Shown here: piece after piece, positions 26,035 through 36,973 of the stretch
How positions within the stretch are numbered: the first letter of the stretch is position 1
How the letters are laid out: the number at the start of each line of letters is the position of its first letter
Assembly (NCBI RefSeq): GCF_021018805.1
Contig: NC_086251.1
Coordinates: forward strand, 39,192,767 to 39,256,766
Direction of reading: 5' to 3'
From: Prinia subflava
Lineage: Eukaryota > Chordata > Aves > Passeriformes > Cisticolidae
DNA: 64,000 bases
Program-made: the position numbers and the translations under genes
Notes under the pieces: model-generated
Told to the model about the DNA's origin: nothing
What the model saw: the letters and a program-made list of their open reading frames with translations, nothing else
Database searches by the model: none

Positions 26035-26395
26035 CTACCTGAAGAGGCTGGCACTGTTCAGCCTTCCGAAGAGAAGACTCAGGGGCATCTTATCCACGTG
26101 TATAAATATCTCATGGGGCAGGAGGTTGCCCTTTTTCAGTGGTGCCCAGCTGACAAGACAAGAGACAAGGGGGGAAAACTGAAATACAGGAATTTCTGCC
26201 TCACCTAAGAGTATTCTGTAATGGTGAGACTGAACAGGTTGTCCCCAGATGTTGTAGAGACATTGTCCTCAGACATACTCAAAACCCAACTGGGCACGGC
26301 CCTGGGCAATCTGTTTTAGCTGGCCCTGCCTTAAGCAGGAGGTTGGACTCGGCAGTCTTCAGAGACGCCTTCTGACCTCAGCCATTCTGAACACC
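26035..26395 (+). mobile_element. CR1 LINE 3' part (end of ORF2 plus 3' UTR)
   Basis: Plus-strand CR1 starting in the last conserved block of ORF2. The frame reads LKRLALFSLPKRRLRG, then a degenerate vestige of the INVYKYL segment and of the SDRTRGN block. The 3' portion includes ACTCAAAACCCAACTGGGCA, CCCTGGGCAATCTG and GGTTGGACTCGGCAGTCTTC, then ends in CCATTCTG without a clear octamer run. Several indels break the frame, so it is a dead copy. It differs from the copy at 23563-24262 in both subfamily details and orientation. Confidence 0.93.
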
Positions 26396-29300
26396 TTGAA
26401 TTCACTGGCCATTTTCAATTGTATTTACCAGAGGAACAGTCATCTTAGACAGGACTCTTTCATTTATTTGATAAATTTAAAAATAAATTAGCTGCTGTGA
26501 AGTCAAACTAGACACTTTTCTAGTCTAACAGTCGTAATAGCTTTTATCAAAAGTGAAACGTGGTTAGGAATTGCTTGGCAACAGCCACATAGCCAGTTGC
26601 AGGTGTTGGTTTCTAGTCAGATTACATAGTCAATGCACCAAACTAGCCACAGCTCATACTGCCTTTGCCCAAATGTAAGAGCACATGGGAAAAGCTAGCA
26701 AGGTTACAGGATGGCCTTAGGAGGGTACTCAGGAAGCACAGACAGAGCACCTCAAGGTATAAAGAAGAAAGGACCGAGGCATTAACTGCTCAGCCAACTA
26801 ATGCATTTGCATAAATTACTTTGGATGAGACTAATAAACATAAATGTCACTTTTATGTTAATTTTTGCTAATTAAAAATGGAGAAAAAACTTGCCTTCTT
26901 GCCTGTGCTGCAAACAGGATGGCAGAATCGCAACACTATGTGCTAGTAGCAAGAAACCAAGACGCTATTCAGCTTGAGGCTGGCAGATTGTGTAATGGCT
27001 TACATGTACAGCAAAGGCTCATGCAGTCTTGGAGAAGAGTGAACAATGCAGAGAACTTGTACAGTCTGTGCCCCAGCCTTCTGCTGCAAAATGGGGCTTG
27101 TTCTCCCAGTGATGTCAGAAGGATAAATACCTCCATTATTATGAGGTTCTCAACCATCCCAACCACAAAGGTAATTGTTGCTGCTGAAAAAACTGCAGTT
27201 ATCTGCATTTTCCACCTACTGCATTTTGTTTTAACCTTAGTAATTAATTTTTTATATACCCTACGAACAATGATGTTTTACTACTCAGCCTCCATCTATC
27301 TTCTTATGCTACAGAACTTTTTCCTTTGCATGTTTCTCAATGCATCCACTGTTTTTGCAAAGACAAAATCAAAAACAAAATTGCACTAAAAATTGCAAAG
27401 AATGAAAAATAGCTTTTAAGCCTTGATTGTGAATGACAGAACCACAACTTATAATGCAACCATAACTTTTGCAAGTAAAAAACAAATACTGTTAAAACTC
27501 AGGCACCTCAAATCAGCATTGACTTTGGTTATGTGAAATTAATGGATATACAGCAATGTGCACATAAATCCTTGCAGGATCAGAACAAAGGGCTTGACTC
27601 GACACCTGCTGAAGCTGACAAAAAAGCCTTGCTTTTAAAGATTTCAGCAAGTTCAGAATCAAGCCATCAATTTTTTCCTGTGAAGCATGGGATAGAGATG
27701 ACCAGACTTTAGTAGTGAAGGTATCATTTCACATCCTATTTTGTAGAAAGAGCTGCTAAAAGCATGACCAACCTGATGTTTCTCTTGGACTGCTATAAAT
27801 CACAAGCAACTTAACTGAAGTCATTAGGGTAATATGAGGAAGGTAAGAAACAGGAGCAGAGTGTTGGTACACGAAGCTGTACTGTACCAGCCTCCCTTAA
27901 AAAGAAATTTTTAGGTAACTTCTGCTTAGAAACTAATGGTATGACAGAGCTCAGGAAAGTTTCCTTTTGGAATGTTTTAAAATTTTATCGGGAAAAATAA
28001 AATATTCTTTAGTTTACAAGTTAACAAAAATGTGTCTGAAAACCACTAATTTCTATGTGTGTACACCCCAAGAAAGCAGAACTATTTTTTCAAATTCATG
28101 GTTTAAAAAGTCACTGCTGCAAAAAAAATCTCATAGCATCTCTAGTTTATCTTTAAATGTCTGAGTACAGTCATAAACATCCCAAAATACCAGTTTATTG
28201 TGGAAGTTACACATTTTTAACTATAGAGTTATGAATAAAATTGCTATTTTGATTCTTAAATTATTTGTAGAAAAATGCAACATTTTGGGAAATGTTTGCA
28301 ATCTCTTCTTTTTCAGTTAAGAACTTGATAACTTCTTTGTTTAGTGTCTCTTATCCACATAATTGCACAAAATCAAGTATGAGAGCTTTCTCATTCCAGT
28401 ATTTTGCAGTTAAACTGAAAGGTACAAAAGTCCTTATTCAGTGCAGCCAGAGGATCCATGCATTTAGTTTTTGTTGTATGCCTAAAACAAAATTATTATA
28501 ATTGGAATTTAATTGACTAGGTAGCAAAATTGGTTATTTGATTTTTACCCTCTGACAAAAAATAGGAAAATTACGGAACTCAGGGTGGAACTCTTTCTTT
28601 TAAATGAAATATTCATACTCCATGTTGTAATAAGACAAAAAATACCAGTTATATACATGTATATAAAATGATGTCTCAAAGGTGAACCACAGAATTTTAC
28701 TGGAAGTCCTTAAATAAACCAGCCTTTAATGTTGCTAGAAATCCTAAGTCAATGTACAAAGCAATCCTTTGTATTGCTCTATCATAAATTTTAAATGTGT
28801 AAGCCTTACATGGTCCTCAGCCATTAAACATAAATGGGCCAAATTCTATTCAAACTTGCACTGTTCTGGGGAAGAAGGTTAGTAACCAGAGCATAAATCT
28901 TGTCAAAATTTCAGCTGGCAATCAGCTCTGTAAATCATACTGAAATTTATTTATAAGAATGACTCTTTATAAATTATTACAAGTCTGTTTTTCCTAAATA
29001 TTTAAAATCCAGATTTCTAGAAGGTTTATATTGAAGATGCTTGGTAAGACAACTCATTAAATCAGTAAAATTATTTCATTTTACTTATTGAACAGCAAGT
29101 TTGATTATTGTGCAATATTCATTTTGCTTATTTAATTTGCCTACTGTACCTATTTAGACTTATTCACCGAGTGCAGCAGAAGATGATAGAAGGAAACAGT
29201 TCTGCTATGTAACAAATTTTTATTCTTTATTAAGAGTCAAGACAATTTTTCCACCATTGAACAATAAGCAATTTGACAGTGTAACATAAAATAATCTCAT

Positions 29301-29429
29301 CCAAATCAAATATTATCATCAAATATATATTCAAAAAGTTTATTATAAACATAAAATGTGGCACTTGTGGCCTTTCTAATACTTGCACTGGGCTTTCTAA
29401 AACATGTAAAGTCTCTAAACCTGACAAAT
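26396..29429. other. Non-coding DNA with the longest chance frame
   Basis: The frame at 26865-27389 (174 codons, plus) is the longest in the window. Its translation contains two hydrophobic runs but no recognisable domain, no signal peptide at the start and no codon bias different from the surroundings. A 79-codon frame overlaps it on the other strand. I treat it as a chance frame. The rest is unique AT-rich sequence. Confidence 0.6.
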
Positions 29430-29502
29430 GATGTTTTAATTAATTATATAATTAAATGTTTTATATATAAATATATATATACATATATAAATATATATAT
29501 GT
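29430..29502. repeat. AT-rich (TA)n-type low-complexity tract
   Basis: Roughly 70 bp made almost only of A and T, with alternating TATATA runs broken by single C and G bases near the right end. It is a typical unstable AT microsatellite and may fold back on itself, since the two ATATATATAT halves are nearly self-complementary. Confidence 0.85.
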
Positions 29503-32500
29503 AAGAAAGTTAGTATTTACAGTACATTTAATCTTGCACAGGCCATTACATGACTTGTCTATGCACACTTGGAGACATAACTTGACTCAAGCACAGAACA
29601 GCAGTGAAATGAGTTTTAGCCAGGATTGGTTTTCAAAATGCATGCATTTTTGTATGGAAATACAATTCTATAAACTTTATCTTCTGTTTTCATCCCAATG
29701 CTAGGGCTTCTCAAGAATTTTCAGAAAATTGGAAGTAGCTACTACAGTAGAAGACAAATGAACTATAAAATAGAGTACTGAAAGTAGTGCATCGCATCTC
29801 TAATTAAATCACCGTAAACAAGGCTTACTGCACTGCAAAATCTATTATTTGTAAGAAGAAAGCTTTATTAATTTAAGCTCTTTTTAAAGACCAGGAGTAT
29901 AGTCAAAAGTATAATTGTTCTGTATATCTTACCTTGGGGTTGAAAACTGCTTTTCTTCCCCAGTTATTTCCAGGACTTGTTTTTCCATAGCTATTTATCA
30001 GACCACAATTACGCTACTCTGTGCCATCTTTCACAGTTAAAAAACTTTGCTCAATAATAAAATAATTTTATTTGCATTAACTAAAGTAACTATACTATGA
30101 AAAATTTCCTTATTATATAAAAATTTAACTCATTAAAAGAAGCATGCACAGCACATACTTTTCATCTGGAAAGAACACATTCTTAAAAGTTCCTGCTAAA
30201 CTACTTTTTAAAAAAGCACCTAGGGATAATAATAAAAAAGGTAAAAGAGCTGTGCTGTCACCTAGCGGATAAAGGTAGTAGAATATGATTATTTTTAAAG
30301 TTACTTACAGTTTTAACAACATTAAAAAAATATACTTCCGATTTTATATTGATTTCCTGAAAGAGACATGTAAACATGGGAATTGGCTCTTTCACTGACA
30401 TAGGTCCTCTGAGTGTTTTAAAGACAGACCTACAGAGCTTTTGGATATGAACATATCTTTTCATTGTTTCATTGTAACGTTGGCTATTACGTTTTAAATC
30501 TGAATGTAAACATTGCATATTTAAGAGCCTGGGATGTAGGAGAAAAGCCCCAGGTGGAGGGGATGACTGGTAGTATAGACAACACATGGAATAAAGGACA
30601 AAAAATGCTGTGCAAGCAGCCTTTCCTTAGACTTCTGCTGTGAACACACCATCTTGTTTCTGCACTGACAAAGTAAGGCTGCACATGTGGTGCTTCTGAG
30701 ATCCAGAAATGCATCTACACTACAAAGTTTAAGTCACTGAGTTAATAATTCAACCTAAATATATGCATGGATTAGATGTACAATTTCAAATAAAACTGTA
30801 TTTTTTCAGATAAATTCTTGACATAGGTGCAGGTAAATATTTAACTGAAATTTTGCCAAAACTTTCCACTTTTCATCATTGCCTGTGATTTAGGACCAAG
30901 AGAAAAGCTTTGCTTCAGGATTTTTGTGTCAAAACTCAAACCAGTTTCCCCAACCCCTCTTGTGCAGCAGAAATGGAGTGAAGACTTGTAGACATATGAT
31001 GGGACTCCATTCCTCTAAGTTTAATATGGCAAGAGAGGAAAAAGGTTTTGGAAATAGGCATTTGGTTACTTACTATTAAAACAGATTTTCAAAGAAGAAA
31101 AACTAATACATCTTACTGAAACACTTAAAGGTATTATCTTCTACTTGCAATCATTCAGTAGTCATATTCTCAAGAACATTTTTGATTCTATTCCAGCATC
31201 TAAAGCTCTGTATAACCACCTCATCTTTGTGCACAGATTGAGGAATTCTAGAAAAATGTAGGAAGTATAGATTTACCTTGGATGGTCATTTTTACGAGGT
31301 TTTTTTTTTTTGCAACACAGAGTTTGCAACACATTTATAATTCAAATTCTGTGAAGAGTCAGTGCTTACAGATTGTACTGTCAGACAGTGTCCTTAAAAC
31401 ATGTTTTTTAGAGTATTCAAAGCTGGAAAGCAAACATCAGAGGACATGATCAAACAAAGAAATTTTTTAAAAAGATTTGGCAAAATGTTTACAAATTCCC
31501 TCCTAGAATACAACACTTTATGACCTGGATTTTATAGAATATGAACTTTAAACAATATTAAAATATTTGCAATATTTACTGACTAAAATGGACTATGCCA
31601 AACTTTAAATTAAAACATGAAGGGGCATCTCCAATGATAGACAAATAATAAATGTTTTAAATGAAAGAGTTACTTTCAGTATAAAAATTTGTTCCATCTA
31701 GGGAAGCAAGATAGTTAACAGTTTCACAACTCTGGGTGTGAGGAATCCATTTTAATCCTCTATGCCTTTTTACAAGATATTAATTATTAAAACAAAACCA
31801 GGACATTCCAGAAGTTACTCTAATTGTTTCCTAAAGCCACAGAATGAAGAGTTCAGCACAGACTTACTCTTTACCCTCACTGTATTTTACGAAATACTTA
31901 GAATACGCAGATGAATTAGGAACTTTTAAAGACTGGAAAAAATACCTGCTCATAAGCAGAAGAAAGAAAAAAACATTTCCCTCTGACAGCAGAATTAGAT
32001 CCATTTGGTGTCAAAGGAAATGGAATTATCTGCAACCTGTATTTTTTTGCACAGACCTTGAAAGCCCTCTGAGGTGCACAGTGTGAGGACGTATCAGTTT
32101 GAAGAAATCTTGTGTTTTTCCCTGAACATGTGATGGCAATTCAGCCACATACAAAACACGTGTCCAAACCATCCATGTTGAGGGTGAAGACAGCAAAAAC
32201 TGCAAAACTACTTTAGAAAGTGCCTAAAGCAATGGACATGGTTGCACAAAAATGGTCTGAGGGCAGAGAAATGCGGTTTTTGCACAGCTTCTTCCCTCAC
32301 TTGCTCATTAAGATAGGGTGGTTGTGGCAGGGCTGGCCATGTCACTGTCATCCAAACAATATCAAGTTTCTTTGAGCTAAAAATGGACAGTCCCGTCCCC
32401 CAAACTTCCGGGGCTCATAGTCTCACATCTTGTGCTTCTCCTGCCTCTCACACCTGACTAAAAAGACTCATAGTTGAAAATATTGTGAGGGTGAGGAAAG

Positions 32501-32602
32501 AAATTTTTGTGACATTTCCTGCCAGTCCTGAGTTCTGTTCGGTTGAAATTGCATTTTCTTCTTTTACCTCCTATCTCTGTGAAAAAGTGGGAAGTTCATA
32601 GA
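29503..32602. other. Non-coding DNA, no gene seen
   Basis: The sequence is unique and AT-rich. A 12-nt T run sits at about 31300-31311, followed by two close copies of TTGCAACACA (31310-31319 and 31323-31332). The minus-strand frames at 30258-30587 and 30487-30714 overlap each other and match nothing known. The slightly GC-richer 500 bp before the A-rich tract at 32603 shows no retrogene homology that I recognise. Confidence 0.6.
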
Positions 32603-32623
32603 CAAAAAACAAAAAACAAAAAA

Positions 32624-32664
<41 letters not shown>

Positions 32665-32690
32665 AAACAAAAAAAAAAAAAAGAAGAAAT
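32603..32690 (+). repeat. A-rich tract: (CAAAAAA)3 then about 39 uninterrupted A
   Basis: Three CAAAAAA units (32603-32623) lead into an uninterrupted run of about 39 A (32625-32663), then two CAAA units and a 14-A run. It is by far the longest homopolymer in the window. It may be a slipped simple repeat, or the poly(A) tail of a retroposed RNA on the plus strand. CR1 elements do not end in poly(A), so CR1 is not the source. Run length in an assembly of such a tract is unreliable. Confidence 0.9.
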
Positions 32691-35600
32691 GAAGTTTAAA
32701 CTTATTAAAAGAATTTTAGAAAAAAAATGCTAACAGAAAAAGATGCCCTTGGTCTGGATTTAATTTTGAAGATTAGGTATTACTCTAAAGCTTTATTGAA
32801 AGTTTTATTAACTTTATAAGAAACCTAAACTATCACAATCATGAAATGAAAATTAAAATAACAAACAGTACACAAAAGATGCAATAAGACAGAGCCAGTC
32901 CTCAGCCCAACCACAGGCTTCTTGTGTGACCTGTGTATGCCACTTAGTCTTTCTGATGCAGCAGTTCCTTGGCTGTGTAATTGAGCTAGAACTTCCCTGC
33001 CTCAGAAGTATTCTATGATGATAAAATGAATAACTATTTGCTTTTATGTTAGCATGGTGAAAAAATTTAAGTAGATTCCAAAACTGGGAATAATTGTTGC
33101 AGAATTTAATACAATTTAAAACAGAAAATTAGATGTTGAAAACAGAAGGATTTATGATACCAGTAATTCAAGGTTTTCCTATTTCTTCTTTAAAAAAAAA
33201 AGGAAAGAAAAACCAAACAACCTGTTAACAAGCTGATAATTATATATACCACTAACATTAGAGACCAGGAAAGTTGTAAATGCAAAACTACTTTTTTTCA
33301 GCTAGGTTAATTCTAACTAACTAACTTGTACTAGCTTTAATGATAAACAGTGATACTTATTCAAATACAATTGCCTATTGTAAGTTGTTTTTCTAACATA
33401 CAAGGTAATCAAAGTCTAGTGTTGAGACCTTTAATCAGAATCAGCAACCTAGTAAATGACAGATGTCTGCAAGGCTTTACAGTCTTTCCTAAAAAGAGTT
33501 GCAACTTGGGAAATGGAAGTATCCTCCCTTCAAGAGATGTCAGGCATGAATACCAGGGAAATACAATTCAAAATGGTCTGTTTCAGTATGGACATAGGTT
33601 CCCAAGAATTAAGACTATTAAAACATTAATTAACTGCATTTAAATAAAAGAACAGCTATGACTTATTTCACACCATTGTGGATGCCTAACTTTTAATATC
33701 ATCATTAGAACAACAAAAGAGCACAACTCAAAGGTATGTAGTTAATACAAGTATTCATAAGAAATCACTAAAAATACTTTGGGAAAGCAAAGGTAGGAAT
33801 CAATCAATAACAGCTTGCTGTCTAGAGATAGCAAACAAGATGGCTTATCTACAAATACATTTAACACTTCATATCATTGTAACAGGTCAATGAAAAGGGG
33901 CTTCACTTCAGCCGTCTGACTACATACCTAGCTTGCAGTAGGATATCACAGACTGGGCACAGCTTCTGCAATGATAGATGTTCTTAGCATTACTGCTGAC
34001 ACAGGCTGACTTGCCCGGTCAAGCTTTGTGTAGTTCATGTGTGTCTCTTCATGTTTCATTACATAACAGTTTCTTTTACGCATCTCACCTCTCACAGCAC
34101 TGTCATTATGGAAACATTTCTTGAGTAATAGAAAACCATAAAGTCCTCCTGAGTCAAAGGTCAAATGAAGTCAATTTATTGCAAAAAACTCCAACAACCC
34201 ACAAAAAGTCTCAGCTGCAAGTTACTCCTTCACTCCAAGGAGTTTTATATTTTCCTTGTCTTTCGAAACTACCCACAAGTGATAATGAAATGCTTAAAGC
34301 AATAAGAGAGAGAATCAGGTTTCATCTACCTGGACCGTCTGGCAGCATACTGTGTAACAATAAATGAGTGTTCTTAAGTCACAGCATTTCACTGGAAATG
34401 AGGCAGAACTTGTGTATTTTAACAGCTTTTTACAACTACTAACCACTAGCAAATTTATTTTACTTTCTCAGGGAAGACCACTGAACGTCCCTAATTTAAA
34501 CTAAAGGGCCATTCAGCCTCAAAGACAAAAAGCACTTCTGCTTAGCACCTGAGTAATACATGGAATATGTACAGGTGAATCAAGAGGACTGGAATCAATG
34601 ATAGTTTGTCTTTGGCTGGTCTGAAAGGTCTGACTCATTTCCAGTTCTGTGATCATTTATTATCCAGAAAAGAAAGGCCAGCTTTCTGCAGTGCAAACAC
34701 AGTGGTGGTCTGCGGCTCATGATGAATAGATTTACCAGGTCTGCTCTGAATTGCATGACATAGAGTTTTCCAACAGGCTCTGACACCTGATGTATGTTTA
34801 AACTTCCTCGCACAGAAAGCCCTGAATATCTACCTGCATGCACTTTTTCTTGAAGCTATTATACACCAAATACATTCTTAGATGCTGTGTTATTTAAAGC
34901 GATGTTACAGTACAGAAATATTTTAATCAATAATTTCACGTCTGATAAAGACTTATTTCCCTGTCAGTATTCTGACTTCAGTATAGCACAGGAGTTTGTT
35001 TTGGTCTTAAAATATCAGTTTCCATATTTTCAAGTTCCATGTTATACAAAGTTTATACAAGAGTTGATTTACATTTGTAAAATAACAGAAAAGTAAGTGA
35101 CATTGATGACATTTTTTAATACTCCAATCAGTGCAACTATTGGAGCATTTATCTGTACTGCCTCATGATAAATAGCAGAAACACCAGCCAATTATTCCTG
35201 AACTTGGGAGTTATATGCCAAACTAAGCATTGGAAAAGTCACAAAGTCCCAATTAAAATCAAAGTATTCACTGGAGGAATATCACAAACCCAAGAAAATT
35301 CCCTGGCAACAGTTAACAGTTGTCAAATTGATAGTCACACTGTTCATTACAGTTTACTTGTTTTTGCAGATAAAAAGTAATTTAACCACTGGACTGGAAG
35401 CCCACACCTTCTTTTAGTTTTAAAGAGCCCGTAGTTTAAGTAGTTTTATGTGTGGGTATGAAATTAAAGCAATATTAAAATGTTATCATTAATCAAATAT
35501 TTAGAATTATCAATTCAAACAAGCCAAACAACACCGATAAACAGTCTTTGGTCAGTAAAGAAAAGGATCAAAATACTATGCAACTGTGTCAAATTACATA

Positions 35601-36852
35601 AATCCACAATTACACAAAAGAGAACACAATTTTAAGTGCTTCTTCCAACTATGCCCCCACTGACATTCAATTTAAATATGTAAGGTAGTCCAACTTTTGA
35701 AACAATGCGGCTTAGTTGATTAGCCTGATAGCTACACTGAGTCCTGCACACACAACAAATTGAATCCACTAAAAAGACAAAAGAAAGAACAACAAAATGT
35801 CTTTTCATAATAAATAAATGTCAGTAAACAGTATGCAGAAATAAGCAAAATGTTTATTACTTTCTGAGGTACTTGAGAAAAGTTCAGTATCCAGAAGGAT
35901 GAATATACTGAATACATTAATAATCACTGACTTAAGTTGTTTTTAAAGTTACATAACTTACCACTATCTGAGCTTTGATCTAAAAATTCTTCAACAAAGA
36001 TCAACATTCAAATATTCTTACAGTTATTCTTAAGTCAATTTGTACTGTCTCATTTCAAAATTTTGTAGAGCACAGAAAACATCCTCAACTCTGCTTTATA
36101 AAGCTTAGCTTCCTTCACTTAGTCCTCCTGTTTTACACTGTCAGTTCATGTACCTATGATTCTTCCTATTCTTCAAATTCCTTCTCACGGGGAAGAGGAT
36201 GCCTTTGGCCTCAGTGGAAAAGAGTGTGTTGTCACTCTCTCAAGGCCATTTTCTGACTTCTGCAGTCACTGATTACACTGGTAAGAAAGAAAACAAAACT
36301 TGCAGCACCCTAAAGAGAGGCTGTATACAGTGCATCAGGATCATACCTTTATGGATTTGGATTCAGAAGATGCAAAGGTGAATTCAGAAGATGGAAGGTT
36401 AAAAGGCTTTCACCTTTATTGTAGGAACATGAACATTACCAGAACACGACTGGAAAATATTTGAAATCAATTTCCTTCAGAAGTAAAATCAGGTGTATAG
36501 AGCAGACATAATTTAGCTAAATTCTTCCGTGTAGGTCCTGGTTAGTGAGAACAGCTCTTAAATAGATTAAGTCCCGTGTCTGTGGAAAATCTAAGGATTA
36601 TAATATTAACTTCTTAAATATAGTAGTTTACACAATGAACATAAGACAGAAATCTGGTCTTTTCACAAGACAAAGTCTCTGACCATGAAAAGACCACACA
36701 TCCTCTATTTCTCTGAGAAGGCCCATGAGCAAAGATTACCTGATCCACTTGGGTGCTATTAACTCCCTAACTTTGTTTTTCTTAAGGTGTGGTGAAAAAC
36801 AAACAACGTATAAAATATTCTGCATTTATGAAGAATAAGAGAACTTGAGCCT
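32691..36852. other. Non-coding DNA, apart from one SINE-like remnant
   Basis: Apart from the MIR-like remnant at 32916-33035, the sequence is unique and AT-rich, with scattered frames below 100 codons and no recognised product. A 15-bp interval at 36266-36280 lies between acceptor-like and donor-like sequences but cannot be supported as an exon. Confidence 0.6.
32916..33035 (+). mobile_element. Probable ancient MIR-type SINE remnant
   Basis: The order of blocks follows the right half of the MIR consensus: TTGTGTGACCT, a short gap, GCCACTTAGTCTTTCTGA, then a CAGTTCCT block matching CTCAGTTTCCTC. After an interval come CTTCCCTGCCTCA and GATGATAAAATGAATAA, matching the TACCTACCTCA and GAGGATTAAATGAG blocks. 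Spacing is roughly preserved and identity is low, as expected for an element that was active before birds and mammals separated. Birds do retain a few such fossils. An L2 tail is the main alternative, but the post-CTCA blocks fit MIR better. Confidence 0.5.
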
Positions 36853-36973
36853 ATCATAAGATGTGCTGAATTGTAAGGGACCTGCAAGGTTCATCGAGTC
36901 CAACTCCTGGCCCTGCACTGGTGAGCCCCAAAGGTCACTGCACTCAGACCCCCCACATGCCTGGGAGCATTTG
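36853..36973 (-). mobile_element. CR1 LINE 3' end (about 120 bp)
   Basis: The plus strand reads the reverse complement of a CR1 3' end: TGTAAGGGACCTGCAAGG, TTCATCGAGTCCAACTCCTG and, further on, CCACATGCCTGGGAGCATT. The terminal octamers at the left end have decayed to ATCATAAGATG. Only the last part of the element is present and it carries no coding sequence. The right end fades into unique DNA near 36973. Confidence 0.88.

Noticed and set aside
26865..27389. 174-codon plus-strand frame as a gene
   Set aside because: No domain, no family resemblance, no promoter or splice context, and an overlapping minus-strand frame. Frames of this size can occur by chance in 64 kb.
34583..34655. Possible CR1 or L2 tail (TTCCAGTTCTGTGATC)
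   Set aside because: The end resembles a LINE tail, but the upstream blocks do not align and the spacing is wrong. It needs a profile search to decide.
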